This document shows, one piece after another, positions 24,987 to 33,603 of a DNA stretch of 64,000 nt; the stretch's first letter is position 1; the number at the start of each line of letters is the position of its first letter. Source of the stretch: an uncultured Enhydrobacter sp. (GTDB lineage Bacteria; Pseudomonadota; Gammaproteobacteria; Pseudomonadales; Moraxellaceae); assembly GCA_946222995.1 (NCBI GenBank), contig CAMIOS010000012.1:1-64000 (forward strand), written 5' to 3'. A program made the position numbers and the translations under genes. A model generated the notes under the pieces. The model made no database searches. It saw nothing but the letters and a program-made list of their open reading frames with translations, and was not told where the DNA came from.

Positions 24987-25310
24987 TTATTGCTGTGGGC
25001 GGTTAAACTTGATACCATTACCACAAGCTTTAAGTTTGTTGACAATAGTTTGATAAGTGCTGTTTTGACGTACATCTTTGCCGCTTTTTACCCAGTTATC
25101 AATCTCATTTTTTTGGGCTTGAGTGATTTTGGCTTGCTCATCGACCACACAGGTACACACTTTTTGCGCCGATTTTGCATCAGTGATATTTTTATCGGTC
25201 ATTTGTGTCACACAGGCACCGACTTGTTGCGGATTAGCTGCGTGAACTAGCATGGGCATCGCAGGCAGTGAGAATAAGGCAACGGTTGCGAATAATGCAG
25301 ATTTTTTCAT
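24987..25310 (-). CDS. Small secreted cysteine-containing protein
   Basis: Not recognised as a named family. The 107-residue product has a clear signal peptide (MKKSALFATVALFSLPAMP..., cleavage after VHA-A about residue 25). The mature chain has four cysteines (about 33, 52, 54 and 96), two of them in the pair CTCVVDEQAK, so disulphide bonds in the periplasm are likely. AAGGA lies ahead of the ATG. It is monocistronic, with its own terminator. Similar small periplasmic proteins are common in Moraxellaceae; function unknown. Confidence 0.75.
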   Translation of the reverse strand: MKKSALFATVALFSLPAMPMLVHAANPQQVGACVTQMTDKNITDAKSAQKVCTCVVDEQAKITQAQKNEIDNWVKSGKDVRQNSTYQTIVNKLKACGNGIKFNRPQQ

Positions 25311-25419
25311 AATATTCCTTAAATAGCGCGTTACGTCATAGCTAGCTATACTGGATTCTGGCTAAGTTTTTATTAATCGTAGAATCGTAAAGCGGGCATA
25401 TTAGTTATTTGAGTATAGC

Positions 25420-26160
25420 TTACTGATAAATAGTCGGATCTGGTATTTCGGCTTGTAAAAAACCTTGCTGACGTAAATAGCAACTGTCACAATGCCCACA
25501 TGCTCGTCCTTGGCTATCTGCACGGTAACAAGACACCGTTTGGCTATAATCTACCCCTAATGAGCTACCCAATTTTATGATATCTGCTTTACTTAAATGT
25601 AACAAAGGTGTAGCAATTGTGAGATGATGCCCTGTCACGCCTGCCTTGGTTGCAAGGTTCGCCATCTTTTCAAACGCGTCAATATACTCGGGTCGGCAAT
25701 CAGGATAGCCCGAATAGTCCACCGCATTGACCCCAATCACAATAGAACTTGCCTGTGTCACTTCAGCAACTGCCAACGCATACGACAAAAATATGGTATT
25801 ACGGGCAGGCACATAGGTGACAGGAATTTGCTCGTTGATGGCGCTATCCTCTTGGGCATGGCTAAAATCAGTCGCTTGAGCATCGGGTACGGCAATTGAT
25901 GCGTCAGTCAATGCCGAGCCGCCCAATTGTGCAAGATCGATAGTGATAATACGATGGTCAACTTGAGCAGTGGCAGCAATACGTTTAGCGGCGGCAAGCT
26001 CGCTGTTATGGCGTTGTCCGTAATTAAAGCTCACTGCCGTGACTTTGGCGAAATTGGCTTTTGCCCAGTATAAACAGGTAACTGAGTCAAGTCCACCAGA
26101 GAGCAAGACCACGGCATTTTGGTATTGGTTTTGAGATTGGTTCATAGCACAATAAGACAT
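25420..26160 (-). CDS. queC: 7-cyano-7-deazaguanine synthase
   Basis: Converts 7-carboxy-7-deazaguanine to preQ0 with ATP and ammonia, in queuosine synthesis for tRNA. The 246-residue protein has the PP-loop VLLSGGLDSVT (about 18-28) and the zinc-binding cysteine cluster SCYRADSQGRACGHCDSC. The start is uncertain between 26160 and an ATG five codons later; neither has a clear ribosome binding site. It lies 48 bases downstream of the ABC1 kinase gene on the same strand. queD, queE and queF are not present here. Confidence 0.93.
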   Translation of the reverse strand: MSYCAMNQSQNQYQNAVVLLSGGLDSVTCLYWAKANFAKVTAVSFNYGQRHNSELAAAKRIAATAQVDHRIITIDLAQLGGSALTDASIAVPDAQATDFSHAQEDSAINEQIPVTYVPARNTIFLSYALAVAEVTQASSIVIGVNAVDYSGYPDCRPEYIDAFEKMANLATKAGVTGHHLTIATPLLHLSKADIIKLGSSLGVDYSQTVSCYRADSQGRACGHCDSCYLRQQGFLQAEIPDPTIYQ

Positions 26161-26208
26161 CTAAAAATTTGGCGTATTTTAGCAGATTTTGCTGGGGTTA
26201 AAATGCAT

Positions 26209-27618
26209 TTACAAAAATTTTGCCACCAGTGAGCGGGCATCGGTCTTGGCTTCTAAGACCGTCATAAAGGTATAAGCCCCGATAAACTTACGGCTGATAA
26301 ACATCAATTCTTTTGGTGGCACGCTAAAGGATTTTGAAGCCGCCGATTTGCTCGCAAGCTTTATCACCCGATTGTGTAAATCACTCTTTGCCCATAGATA
26401 CTGCCCATTGTCAGCCAATGCATGTTTTGGAATATCGGGATTTAAACTTGGCAAACTAAACGGCTCACTGGCAAGCAAAAATAACTCTACCATATTTGAT
26501 TTTATCGTGTCACTCATATTGGCAAAAAATTGATAATATTGACCGGCATTATCAATCGCTTGTCGCATTTTCCCATGGTCGTGATAAAATCCTGCGGTTA
26601 ATAATTCTCTGGCAATGCTCAATAAATTGTCATCAAACTGACGAATCGCTCCAAAGTCTAATAACACTAACTGGTCAAGTTGCAAAGCCGTGACGGGTTG
26701 CTGTTCTTGTAAACGTATCAAATAATTCCCAAAGTTTGGGTCAGTTTGCATATCGCCCCATTCAAAAATCTCGCGCAACATCACTTCGATTGACGCCTGT
26801 CCAATGTGGTCACGGCGAGCTTGCGGCAAGGCAAATACCTGCTCATCAAGAATTGACATGCCCTGTTCATAAGTCATGCATAGCACACGGTTATTGCTAT
26901 ATTCGGGGATAATGCGAGGCACCACATAACGTGCATCCGTTGCAAAACGTTGATAAAACAACAGCGTGGTAGCCGCTTCAAGCAGATAATTGACTTCATG
27001 GTGCAGTAAATCGCGAATTTCTTCAAACCAATCATCTAATTCACGCGTTTGTGGTACTGCACTGGTTACTTTAAGCAGTTGTTTAAACAAATCTAAATCA
27101 CTATCAACCGCCTCAGCAATGTTGGGGTATTGCACTTTAAACACCACTTGCTCACCTGTCGCTTTATGGACGGCTTTATGGACTTGCGCAAGCGAGGCGG
27201 TGCCAATCGGATTGGGATCAATGTCAAAATCGTGAATTTTATCGCCCAATTCTTTGATTAACGCGGATTCAATGATAGTATAGGCAAAAGCGGTGGTTTG
27301 GCTATTTAACGTCTGTAAGGCTTCAGTGATTTCAGGCGGCAAAAAATGCTCGCCATATAAGGCTAACATTTGCCCGATTTTGACCACCGAGCCTTTGAGT
27401 TTTCCCAACTCTTCAACTAAATATTGGGCTTGCTCACGCATAAATTCTTGTTTTTGGGCTTGTTTTTCTTCCTTAGATTTGAATAACCCAAACGCACTAT
27501 TGGTTGCCCATCGTCTGCCGATATTAAGCGAGGCTTTGGCAATCGATAACCGTCTGTCAAATGCAGAAGTTTTAAGCTGGTTGAGCGGTTGGTTGTCTGT
27601 ACTGTTGTTAATTGCCAT
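26209..27618 (-). CDS. ABC1/AarF (UbiB-like) atypical kinase
   Basis: Member of the ABC1/ADCK/UbiB family of atypical kinases, linked in other organisms to ubiquinone synthesis and lipid export. The 469-residue protein has the family signature KGSVVKIGQML (KxGQ, about 75-85), a Lys-bearing VVFKVQYP, and the late QTDPNFGNYLIR metal-binding block. No C-terminal membrane segments are visible, unlike true UbiB, so this is more likely the soluble AarF-type branch. It does not sit next to ubiE/ubiJ. Substrate unknown. Confidence 0.85.
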   Translation of the reverse strand: MAINNSTDNQPLNQLKTSAFDRRLSIAKASLNIGRRWATNSAFGLFKSKEEKQAQKQEFMREQAQYLVEELGKLKGSVVKIGQMLALYGEHFLPPEITEALQTLNSQTTAFAYTIIESALIKELGDKIHDFDIDPNPIGTASLAQVHKAVHKATGEQVVFKVQYPNIAEAVDSDLDLFKQLLKVTSAVPQTRELDDWFEEIRDLLHHEVNYLLEAATTLLFYQRFATDARYVVPRIIPEYSNNRVLCMTYEQGMSILDEQVFALPQARRDHIGQASIEVMLREIFEWGDMQTDPNFGNYLIRLQEQQPVTALQLDQLVLLDFGAIRQFDDNLLSIARELLTAGFYHDHGKMRQAIDNAGQYYQFFANMSDTIKSNMVELFLLASEPFSLPSLNPDIPKHALADNGQYLWAKSDLHNRVIKLASKSAASKSFSVPPKELMFISRKFIGAYTFMTVLEAKTDARSLVAKFL

Positions 27619-27660
27619 AAAGCGTGCCTAATCAATTTTGCTAAAAAATATACGAAATAA

Positions 27661-27692
27661 AAAAGCAAACCATTTTATCATGATTTGCTTTT
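27661..27692 (-). terminator. purD terminator
   Basis: AAAAGCAAA / TTTGCTTTT with a 14-base loop lies 37 bases past the leftward purD stop. The minus strand ends in a six-T run. The stem is AT-rich and so moderately convincing. Confidence 0.6.
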
Positions 27693-27728
27693 GATTTCAT
27701 GTTTCAAGCATGTAGCAAAAATGTGAGG

Positions 27729-29012
27729 TTAACGCCCAATCGCACGCCAACCAATATCACGGCGGTATTGCATTCCCTCAAAGGTTATCACCCCGCACGT
27801 CGCTAATGCTTTGGTTTGGGCGTCTAACACATCGTCGCCTAATGCAGTGACGCATAACACGCGACCGCCGTTGGTCAAAATTTCACTATTTTCCCCCATT
27901 TTTGTCCCTGCATGGAAGACTTTCACATCGCCTTCTTGGTCGGTTACAGCAGGTAAACCATCAATCACATCACCAGAACTTGAGCCTTCGGGATAATTTT
28001 TTGATGCCAACACAATGCCAAGCGCAGGGCGTTCATCCCATTCGGTTTGTTGTGGTAAATGACCGTCAAGCCCTGCCAAAATTAACTCCACCATCGAACC
28101 TTTTAACCGCATCATAATCGGCTGGGTTTCTGGGTCGCCAAAGCGGCAGTTAAACTCAATGACATATGGGTCGTTTTTGTCATCAATCATCAAGCCGGCA
28201 TACAAAAATCCGGTGTATGGCGTGCCACCCGCGTTCATCGCATCGACAACGGGGCGAATGACCCGCTCAATCACTTTATCATGGACATCTTGCGACACAA
28301 CAGGGGCAGGCGAGTACGCCCCCATGCCGCCTGTATTCAAGCCGGTATCACCTTCGCCAATGCGTTTGTGGTCTTGGCTGGTCGCCATTGGCAAAATATG
28401 GTTGCCGTCAATCATGCAAATAAAGCTGGCTTCTTCACCTTGCAAAAACTGCTCAATCACCACACGGCTACCGGCATCGCCAAATTTATTACCCGATAAC
28501 ATATCGGTGATGGCATCGATGGCTTCCTGCTCATTCATCGCCACAATCACGCCTTTACCTGCAGCCAAGCCATCAGCTTTGATGACAATCGGCGCACCTT
28601 CAGCTTTCATATAAGCAATCGCTTCATCGGCATCACTAAACGTTTGATATTTGGCGGTTGGAATATTATGTTTTATCATAAAGTCTTTGGCAAAGGCTTT
28701 TGAGCCTTCTAGCTGGGCACAATAGGCGGTAGGTCCCCAAGCTTTAATCCCCGCTTTTGTTAAGTCATCGACTAGTCCAGCCACCAGCGGCGCTTCAGGC
28801 CCCACTAGCACAAAGGCGATGTTGTTTTTTTGGCAAAAATCGATGACGGCGGGGTGGTCTTTGACGTTTAAATCCACGTTTTGTAATTTTGGCTCGCTTG
28901 CGGTGCCTGCGTTGCCCGTAGCAACAAAGACGGTTGTTACTTTGTTGTCTTTGGCACATTGCCAAGCCAAGGCGTGTTCTCGTCCGCCGGTGCCGATGAC
29001 TAAAATATTCAT
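27729..29012 (-). CDS. purD: Phosphoribosylamine-glycine ligase
   Basis: ATP-grasp enzyme for the second step of purine synthesis, joining phosphoribosylamine and glycine to GAR. The 427-residue protein shows the N-terminal VIGTGGREHALAW, the ATP-grasp loop VIKADGLAAGKGV, and EFNCRFGDPETQ near the metal site; length matches E. coli PurD (429). AAGGAAG precedes the ATG. It is alone, without purH, and divergent from rnhB. Confidence 0.96.
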   Translation of the reverse strand: MNILVIGTGGREHALAWQCAKDNKVTTVFVATGNAGTASEPKLQNVDLNVKDHPAVIDFCQKNNIAFVLVGPEAPLVAGLVDDLTKAGIKAWGPTAYCAQLEGSKAFAKDFMIKHNIPTAKYQTFSDADEAIAYMKAEGAPIVIKADGLAAGKGVIVAMNEQEAIDAITDMLSGNKFGDAGSRVVIEQFLQGEEASFICMIDGNHILPMATSQDHKRIGEGDTGLNTGGMGAYSPAPVVSQDVHDKVIERVIRPVVDAMNAGGTPYTGFLYAGLMIDDKNDPYVIEFNCRFGDPETQPIMMRLKGSMVELILAGLDGHLPQQTEWDERPALGIVLASKNYPEGSSSGDVIDGLPAVTDQEGDVKVFHAGTKMGENSEILTNGGRVLCVTALGDDVLDAQTKALATCGVITFEGMQYRRDIGWRAIGR

Positions 29013-29076
29013 GTAATGACTTCCTTATTAAATGGTAAAATTAACGCTATTGTAACAAACATTTTGGGTTAAAAAT

Positions 29077-29769
29077 ATGGCAAATCATTTTATTATCGGT
29101 GTGGATGAAGTCGGGCGAGGGCCTTTATTGGGCGATGTCGTGGTGTGTGCGTTGGTGTTTGATAATAACATATTAAACGTAAAAGAAAATAGCCTAAGCA
29201 AAGATTTATTTCAAGCAAATAGTGTGGGTTTGGTCGAAAATCATGTGTTAGAAGCCGTCAACGATTCCAAAAAATTGACTGCCAGAAAGCGTGAAGTGTT
29301 ATTTCCATTAATCGAACAACACGCTACGGCATTTAAAATTGTCAAAGTGTCGGCAAGTATGGTTGACCAAATCAATATTTTACAGGCGACTTTACTTGGC
29401 ATGAAGCAAGCGGTGGCGGGTGTGATGGAACAGATTTTATTAGATGAGCCAAATGCTACCTTTAGCGTGATGGTGGATGGCAATAAACTGCCTGTACTTT
29501 TAGATTTGCCGAATGCAAAAAGAATTTTGTACCAGCAAGCCATCATTCGAGGTGATGGCAAACATATTTGTATTAGTGCGGCAAGTGTGGTGGCAAAGGT
29601 TACCCGTGATCGTGATATGGTGGCGTTAGCAAAACTATATCCAAAATATGGCATTGAAAAACATAAAGGTTATCCAACGGCAGCGCATATTCAAGCGATT
29701 GAACAATATGGCATTTTGCCAATGCACCGTAAAAGCTTTGCGCCAGTTAAGCGGTTGTTAGTTCTTTGA
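29077..29769 (+). CDS. rnhB: Ribonuclease HII
   Basis: Cleaves RNA in RNA-DNA hybrids, including single ribonucleotides left by polymerase. The 230-residue protein begins with the catalytic pair Asp10-Glu11 (GVDEVGRGPL), has the NDSKKLTARKRE motif, a third acid in VDGNKLP and the last in the AASVVAKVTRDRDM block. It is longer than E. coli RNase HII (198) through an N-terminal insert of about 25 residues (around 25-45). Its 3' end overlaps a 75-codon gene on the other strand by 23 bases. Confidence 0.94.
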   Translation: MANHFIIGVDEVGRGPLLGDVVVCALVFDNNILNVKENSLSKDLFQANSVGLVENHVLEAVNDSKKLTARKREVLFPLIEQHATAFKIVKVSASMVDQINILQATLLGMKQAVAGVMEQILLDEPNATFSVMVDGNKLPVLLDLPNAKRILYQQAIIRGDGKHICISAASVVAKVTRDRDMVALAKLYPKYGIEKHKGYPTAAHIQAIEQYGILPMHRKSFAPVKRLLVL

Positions 29770-29974
29770 TGGCGTAACAATACCCTGTCAAAATTGGGGT
29801 GGCGTTACCCACAGCATTAATTGAATTTCTTAGGTCACTTCCGCCTTTCAAATCTTCCCTTGCAAACTCTAAAAATGTATAGGCAAATGGAAACTCTTCA
29901 AAATCTGTAGATGAAGAACCACAAGAAATCCAATAAAATTTTAAATGTTCATAGTGTAAATCGTTAATGTTCAT
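29747..29974 (-). CDS. Uncharacterised 75-residue protein downstream of rtcB
   Basis: Not recognised. The product is small, acidic and aromatic (FKFYWISCGSS is close to the visible pattern around 12-20: KFYWISCGSS), with one Cys early and one late, and no signal peptide or membrane segment. It starts six bases after rtcB stops, with the AAGGG inside the end of rtcB as the likely ribosome binding site, so translation is probably coupled to rtcB. Its 3' end overlaps rnhB. A chance reading frame cannot be excluded, but the tight spacing favours a real gene. Confidence 0.5.
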   Translation of the reverse strand: MNINDLHYEHLKFYWISCGSSSTDFEEFPFAYTFLEFAREDLKGGSDLRNSINAVGNATPILTGYCYAIKELTTA

Positions 29975-29980
29975 TTAAAT

Positions 29981-31222
29981 CTAACCCTTCACACACACGA
30001 CTTGACGCAGGGTATGCACCACTTCCACCAAATCCCGCTGGGCGTGCATCACCGCATCAATATCCTTATACGCCGATGGAATCTCATCAATCACATCCGC
30101 ATCTTTACGGCACTCCACGCCTGCTGTCTGGGCGATTTGGTCAGCCACCGTAAAGCGCTTTTTCGCCTCGGTACGGCTCATCACCCGCCCCGCACCATGC
30201 GAACATGAACAAAACGCCTGCTCATTGCCTTTACCACGCACGATAAAGGATTTTGCCCCCATCGAACCAGGGATAATCCCATACTCGCCGACTTGGGCAC
30301 GCACCGCCCCTTTACGGGTCACAAACACCGCTTCGCCGTAGTGTTCTTCTTTGGCGACATAGTTGTGATGGCAGTTTACCGCTTTGACACGAGCCTCGAA
30401 CGGCTTATTAATCACCGAACGCAACGCTTTGATAGCATTTTCCATCATGATTTCACGGTTCTCGAAAGCAAAACGCTGAGCCCAACCCACCGCAAACCAA
30501 TAATCCTCAAAATGCTCCGTCCCTTCGGCAAAATACGCCAAGTCTTTATCGGGTAGATTGATAAACCACTTTTGCATATCCTTGCGGGCAAGGTCGATAA
30601 AGTAGTTCCCAATCGCATTTCCCACGCCACGAGAGCCAGAATGGAGCATAATCCACACTTGGTCAGTTTCGTCTAGGCACACTTCGACAAAGTGATTACC
30701 CGTTCCAAGCGTTCCTAAGTGCTTAAAGTTATTGGTGTTTTTGATACGTGGGTGTTTTTCACATAGCAGGTTAAAATCATCCACCAGCTTTGCCCAGCCC
30801 GCTTTTACCCGCTCATCGGGGCTATCCCACGAGCCTTTATCGCGTTTTGACCCACGATATTTGCTCATCCCATGCGGAATGGCACGCTCAAGGGCAGTTC
30901 GCAAGCCATGTAGGTTATCGGGCAAGTCATTGGCAGTTAAGCTCGTCTGTACTGCCATCATCCCACAGCCGATATCCACACCCACAGCGGCAGGGATAAT
31001 CGCTGCTTTGGTCGGAATCACACTCCCAATCGTCGCCCCAATCCCAACATGCACATCGGGCATCACCGCAATCCATTTATGAATAAACGGCATTTTGGCG
31101 GCTTTAAGTAGCTGTTGTTTTGCCCCTTCTTCGACAGGCACCCCTTGTGTCCATAGACGCACAGGCACACCGCCTTCTTGGATGACATTATGATTGAGTG
31201 TTTTAGCTTCAGGTTGCATCAT
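29981..31222 (-). CDS. rtcB: RtcB-family RNA ligase
   Basis: Joins RNA 2',3'-cyclic-phosphate or 3'-phosphate ends to 5'-OH ends using GTP and manganese; bacterial members act in RNA repair. The 413-residue protein has the metal-binding Cys in GVDIGCGM, the GNH motif at GTLGTGNHFVEV, HSGSRGVGN, NCHHNYV and the guanylylated His in CSHGAGRVMSR. AAAGGA precedes two adjacent ATG codons. No rtcA or rtcR is found next to it, so control by RtcR is not indicated locally. It is followed at once by a 75-codon gene. Confidence 0.94.
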   Translation of the reverse strand: MMQPEAKTLNHNVIQEGGVPVRLWTQGVPVEEGAKQQLLKAAKMPFIHKWIAVMPDVHVGIGATIGSVIPTKAAIIPAAVGVDIGCGMMAVQTSLTANDLPDNLHGLRTALERAIPHGMSKYRGSKRDKGSWDSPDERVKAGWAKLVDDFNLLCEKHPRIKNTNNFKHLGTLGTGNHFVEVCLDETDQVWIMLHSGSRGVGNAIGNYFIDLARKDMQKWFINLPDKDLAYFAEGTEHFEDYWFAVGWAQRFAFENREIMMENAIKALRSVINKPFEARVKAVNCHHNYVAKEEHYGEAVFVTRKGAVRAQVGEYGIIPGSMGAKSFIVRGKGNEQAFCSCSHGAGRVMSRTEAKKRFTVADQIAQTAGVECRKDADVIDEIPSAYKDIDAVMHAQRDLVEVVHTLRQVVCVKG

Positions 31223-31357
31223 TTTTTCCTTTTAGATGAAATAAATAAAATTGCCAAGGTCATAATCAATATTGCCAAAGGTATGCCAACTTACCAATAG
31301 ATAAAAATTTTATTTTTAAGTAATTGATTTTAAATAAATAAAATTTAGGCAATAAAA

Positions 31358-31392
31358 AATCGCAGAAATTTCACAATTCAACTTCTGCGATT
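31358..31392 (-). terminator. corA terminator
   Basis: AATCGCAGAA / TTCTGCGATT with a 15-base loop lies 35 bases past the leftward corA stop. The minus strand continues with six T. It separates corA from rtcB. Confidence 0.85.
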
Positions 31393-31427
31393 ATTATAGA
31401 AATAAAACTAGAGTTTTAGAAAATTTT

Positions 31428-32729
31428 CTATAACCAACCTGCTTTTCTAAAACGGTAATATAAAGTCAAGCAAATGATTAAAATTGTCGCTAATAGCATA
31501 TAATAGCCATAATGCCAGTGGAGTTCGGGCATATTCTCAAAGTTCATCCCATAGATACCCGCCATGGCGGTCGGTACAGCCAAGATACCCGCCCAAGCGG
31601 CAAGTTTGCGTACCACATCATTTTGTCCCATCGTCGTGACTGCCATATAAGTATCCATCGCCACACTCAGCATTTCATTGAGTCCATTGACCGCATCCAA
31701 GGCTCGTAGCAGATGGTCGTTGACGTCCCGAAAGTAGGGCTTGGCTTGGCTCGGAAAAGCGGGGATTAAATCATTCTTTTTATGATTGATAAAAAAATTA
31801 CAAATATCTTGTACCGGTAAAATCACCGCCCGCATGTGTACCAGTTGTGATTTTAATTCATACAAGTTGCGAAGCGTTTGTTTATCAAAGTCATCCGAGA
31901 AAATTTCCCGTTCTTGCTCTCGCAAGTAGCGACCAAGTTTATCGGTAATTGGTAAATAATTGTCGACAATAAAATCCAAAATCGCATGCAGGACAAAAAT
32001 AGGACCGAGCCGCAATTTTTCGGGACGGCGATGGCAAAATTCACGTACACTACTGTAGCTATGTGAGGCGCCTTGTCGAATGGTAATAATGTATTGTTTG
32101 CCCATAAAAATCGCTGTGGTGCCATAGCGAATGGTATTTTCGGTCAATTTGGCGGTGCGTACCACCACGAACACGCTGTCATTGCCATAGCTTTCAACTT
32201 TGGCGCGTTGGTGCTCGGCAAACGCATCTTCGATGGCAAGTTCGTGCAAATCAAAGGCTTCTTGTACCTCTCGAATGGTTTCGATACTCGGATCATGCAG
32301 ACCGACCCAGACAAACACATTGTTATTGGTCAGTTCTCGGCGCACATCGTCTAGTTCAATTTCGCCGATTTTTTCGCCGGTTTTGCGAGAATAAGCAAAG
32401 CAATTGGCGATTTCATTTTTACCTTTAAACCGTGCTTCGTTAATTTCGATTTCTGGATTATAGGCGGGTGTATTAGGGTCAGTCGCGGCATACACTTCAA
32501 CCGCACTCTCCTCAGAGGTTTCTTCGCCATAGATGTAGCTGTCTTGCCCATGCAAATCAATGTCATCGGCATTGGCAGTAACCGACGCATATTCATCATA
32601 CACAATATCAGGATTATCCGCCGCTGTGATATAAGGGCAGTCTTCGGGGGTGTCGTCAGTTGGTAACGGGTCGGGGCGTAACTCACGGTGGTGTTTATCA
32701 AATTCTGTGTTTTGGTGGGGTGGATTCAT
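31428..32729 (-). CDS. corA: CorA-type magnesium/cobalt channel
   Basis: Pentameric inner-membrane Mg2+ channel of the CorA family. The 433-residue protein ends with two membrane helices, the first carrying the ion-selectivity motif GMN (IYGMNFENMP), and a basic RFRKAGWL tail. The cytoplasmic funnel is preceded by an acidic, Pro/Asp/Glu-rich extension of about 100 residues that E. coli CorA (316) lacks. GAGG lies ahead of the ATG at 32729; an in-frame TTG two codons earlier is less likely. It stands alone with a good terminator. Confidence 0.9.
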   Translation of the reverse strand: MNPPHQNTEFDKHHRELRPDPLPTDDTPEDCPYITAADNPDIVYDEYASVTANADDIDLHGQDSYIYGEETSEESAVEVYAATDPNTPAYNPEIEINEARFKGKNEIANCFAYSRKTGEKIGEIELDDVRRELTNNNVFVWVGLHDPSIETIREVQEAFDLHELAIEDAFAEHQRAKVESYGNDSVFVVVRTAKLTENTIRYGTTAIFMGKQYIITIRQGASHSYSSVREFCHRRPEKLRLGPIFVLHAILDFIVDNYLPITDKLGRYLREQEREIFSDDFDKQTLRNLYELKSQLVHMRAVILPVQDICNFFINHKKNDLIPAFPSQAKPYFRDVNDHLLRALDAVNGLNEMLSVAMDTYMAVTTMGQNDVVRKLAAWAGILAVPTAMAGIYGMNFENMPELHWHYGYYMLLATILIICLTLYYRFRKAGWL

Positions 32730-33011
32730 AACCAAAAACCTCGCAAGTTACGGTGGGAAAAAGTTTTGGCAACGTCTTATTACAAACTTTGTTATAAAAG
32801 AAGCGTGTGTCAAAACGGCTGATAGGGCATAGACATATCCATTGACGTTAAAAATTTTAAAACATTTTTATCGTCATACGTGAAGGCATAAAAAGGCGCA
32901 AATAGGGGTCAAAAAGATGTCGCATCATACCAATGTCACATGACAATCTCAAGTCATAACCGCATATTTTCCCCTGATAAATGCAAAAATTAAAAAACAA
33001 AAGTTTAAAAA

Positions 33012-33395
33012 TTAAATAGCGTATTGCTTTAGTATCGCCAAATCGACTAACTCAAGTAAACTTTCATGACAGGCTTCAAGCTTAATGGGTGGAGCGACCC
33101 CAGCGTCCAACGCTTCAATCCAACGCAGCGCACACACGCACCAATAATCATTGGGCTGTAAACCAGGAAAACCAACCTCGGGCAAGGGTGTCACTAAGTC
33201 ATTGCCTTTGGCAACCGAAAACTCCAAAAACTCTCGTGTCATCTTGGCACAGACGGTATGCAAGCCGATATCTTGGCTACCCGTATGGCAAAAGCCATTG
33301 CGATAAAATCCTGTCAATGGCGAAAAACAGCAACTTGCCAACGCCGTGCCTAACACATTGGCTTGATTAATCTGTGGATTGGGATAATTTGACAT
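33012..33395 (-). CDS. DUF2237 family protein
   Basis: A 127-residue protein of the DUF2237 family, unknown function. The family marks are a VLGTALASCC start (about 14-23), a GFYRNGFCHTGSQDIGLHTVCAKMT block and NDYWCVCALRWIEAL, with many cysteines (six in all) that may bind metal or form disulphides. No signal peptide is visible. The ATG at 33395 has GAGG seven bases upstream and is preferred to the GTG four codons earlier. Alone, divergent from hisZ. Confidence 0.82.
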   Translation of the reverse strand: MSNYPNPQINQANVLGTALASCCFSPLTGFYRNGFCHTGSQDIGLHTVCAKMTREFLEFSVAKGNDLVTPLPEVGFPGLQPNDYWCVCALRWIEALDAGVAPPIKLEACHESLLELVDLAILKQYAI

Positions 33396-33603
33396 ACATA
33401 ACCTCACGTGATGGATTTAGCGAATTTTAGCACAAAAAACTGCCTAAGCTTTATAAGCTATGATACAATAAAAAGGAAAAGTGCCTTATATTCCCCAATT
33501 TTTCCCGATTGATTGATAATTGCTTGCTATCATCAATTTTGATACCAACGGGTGAAAGGCGAATAAAAACGTTCTATTTTGCTTTTTTGCGATTTTATCA
33601 ATC

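Noticed and set aside
33515..33560. Small inverted repeat before hisZ (TATCA...TGATA)
   Set aside because: Only five pairs, in AT-rich sequence; not convincing as operator or attenuator, and no His-rich leader peptide is seen.
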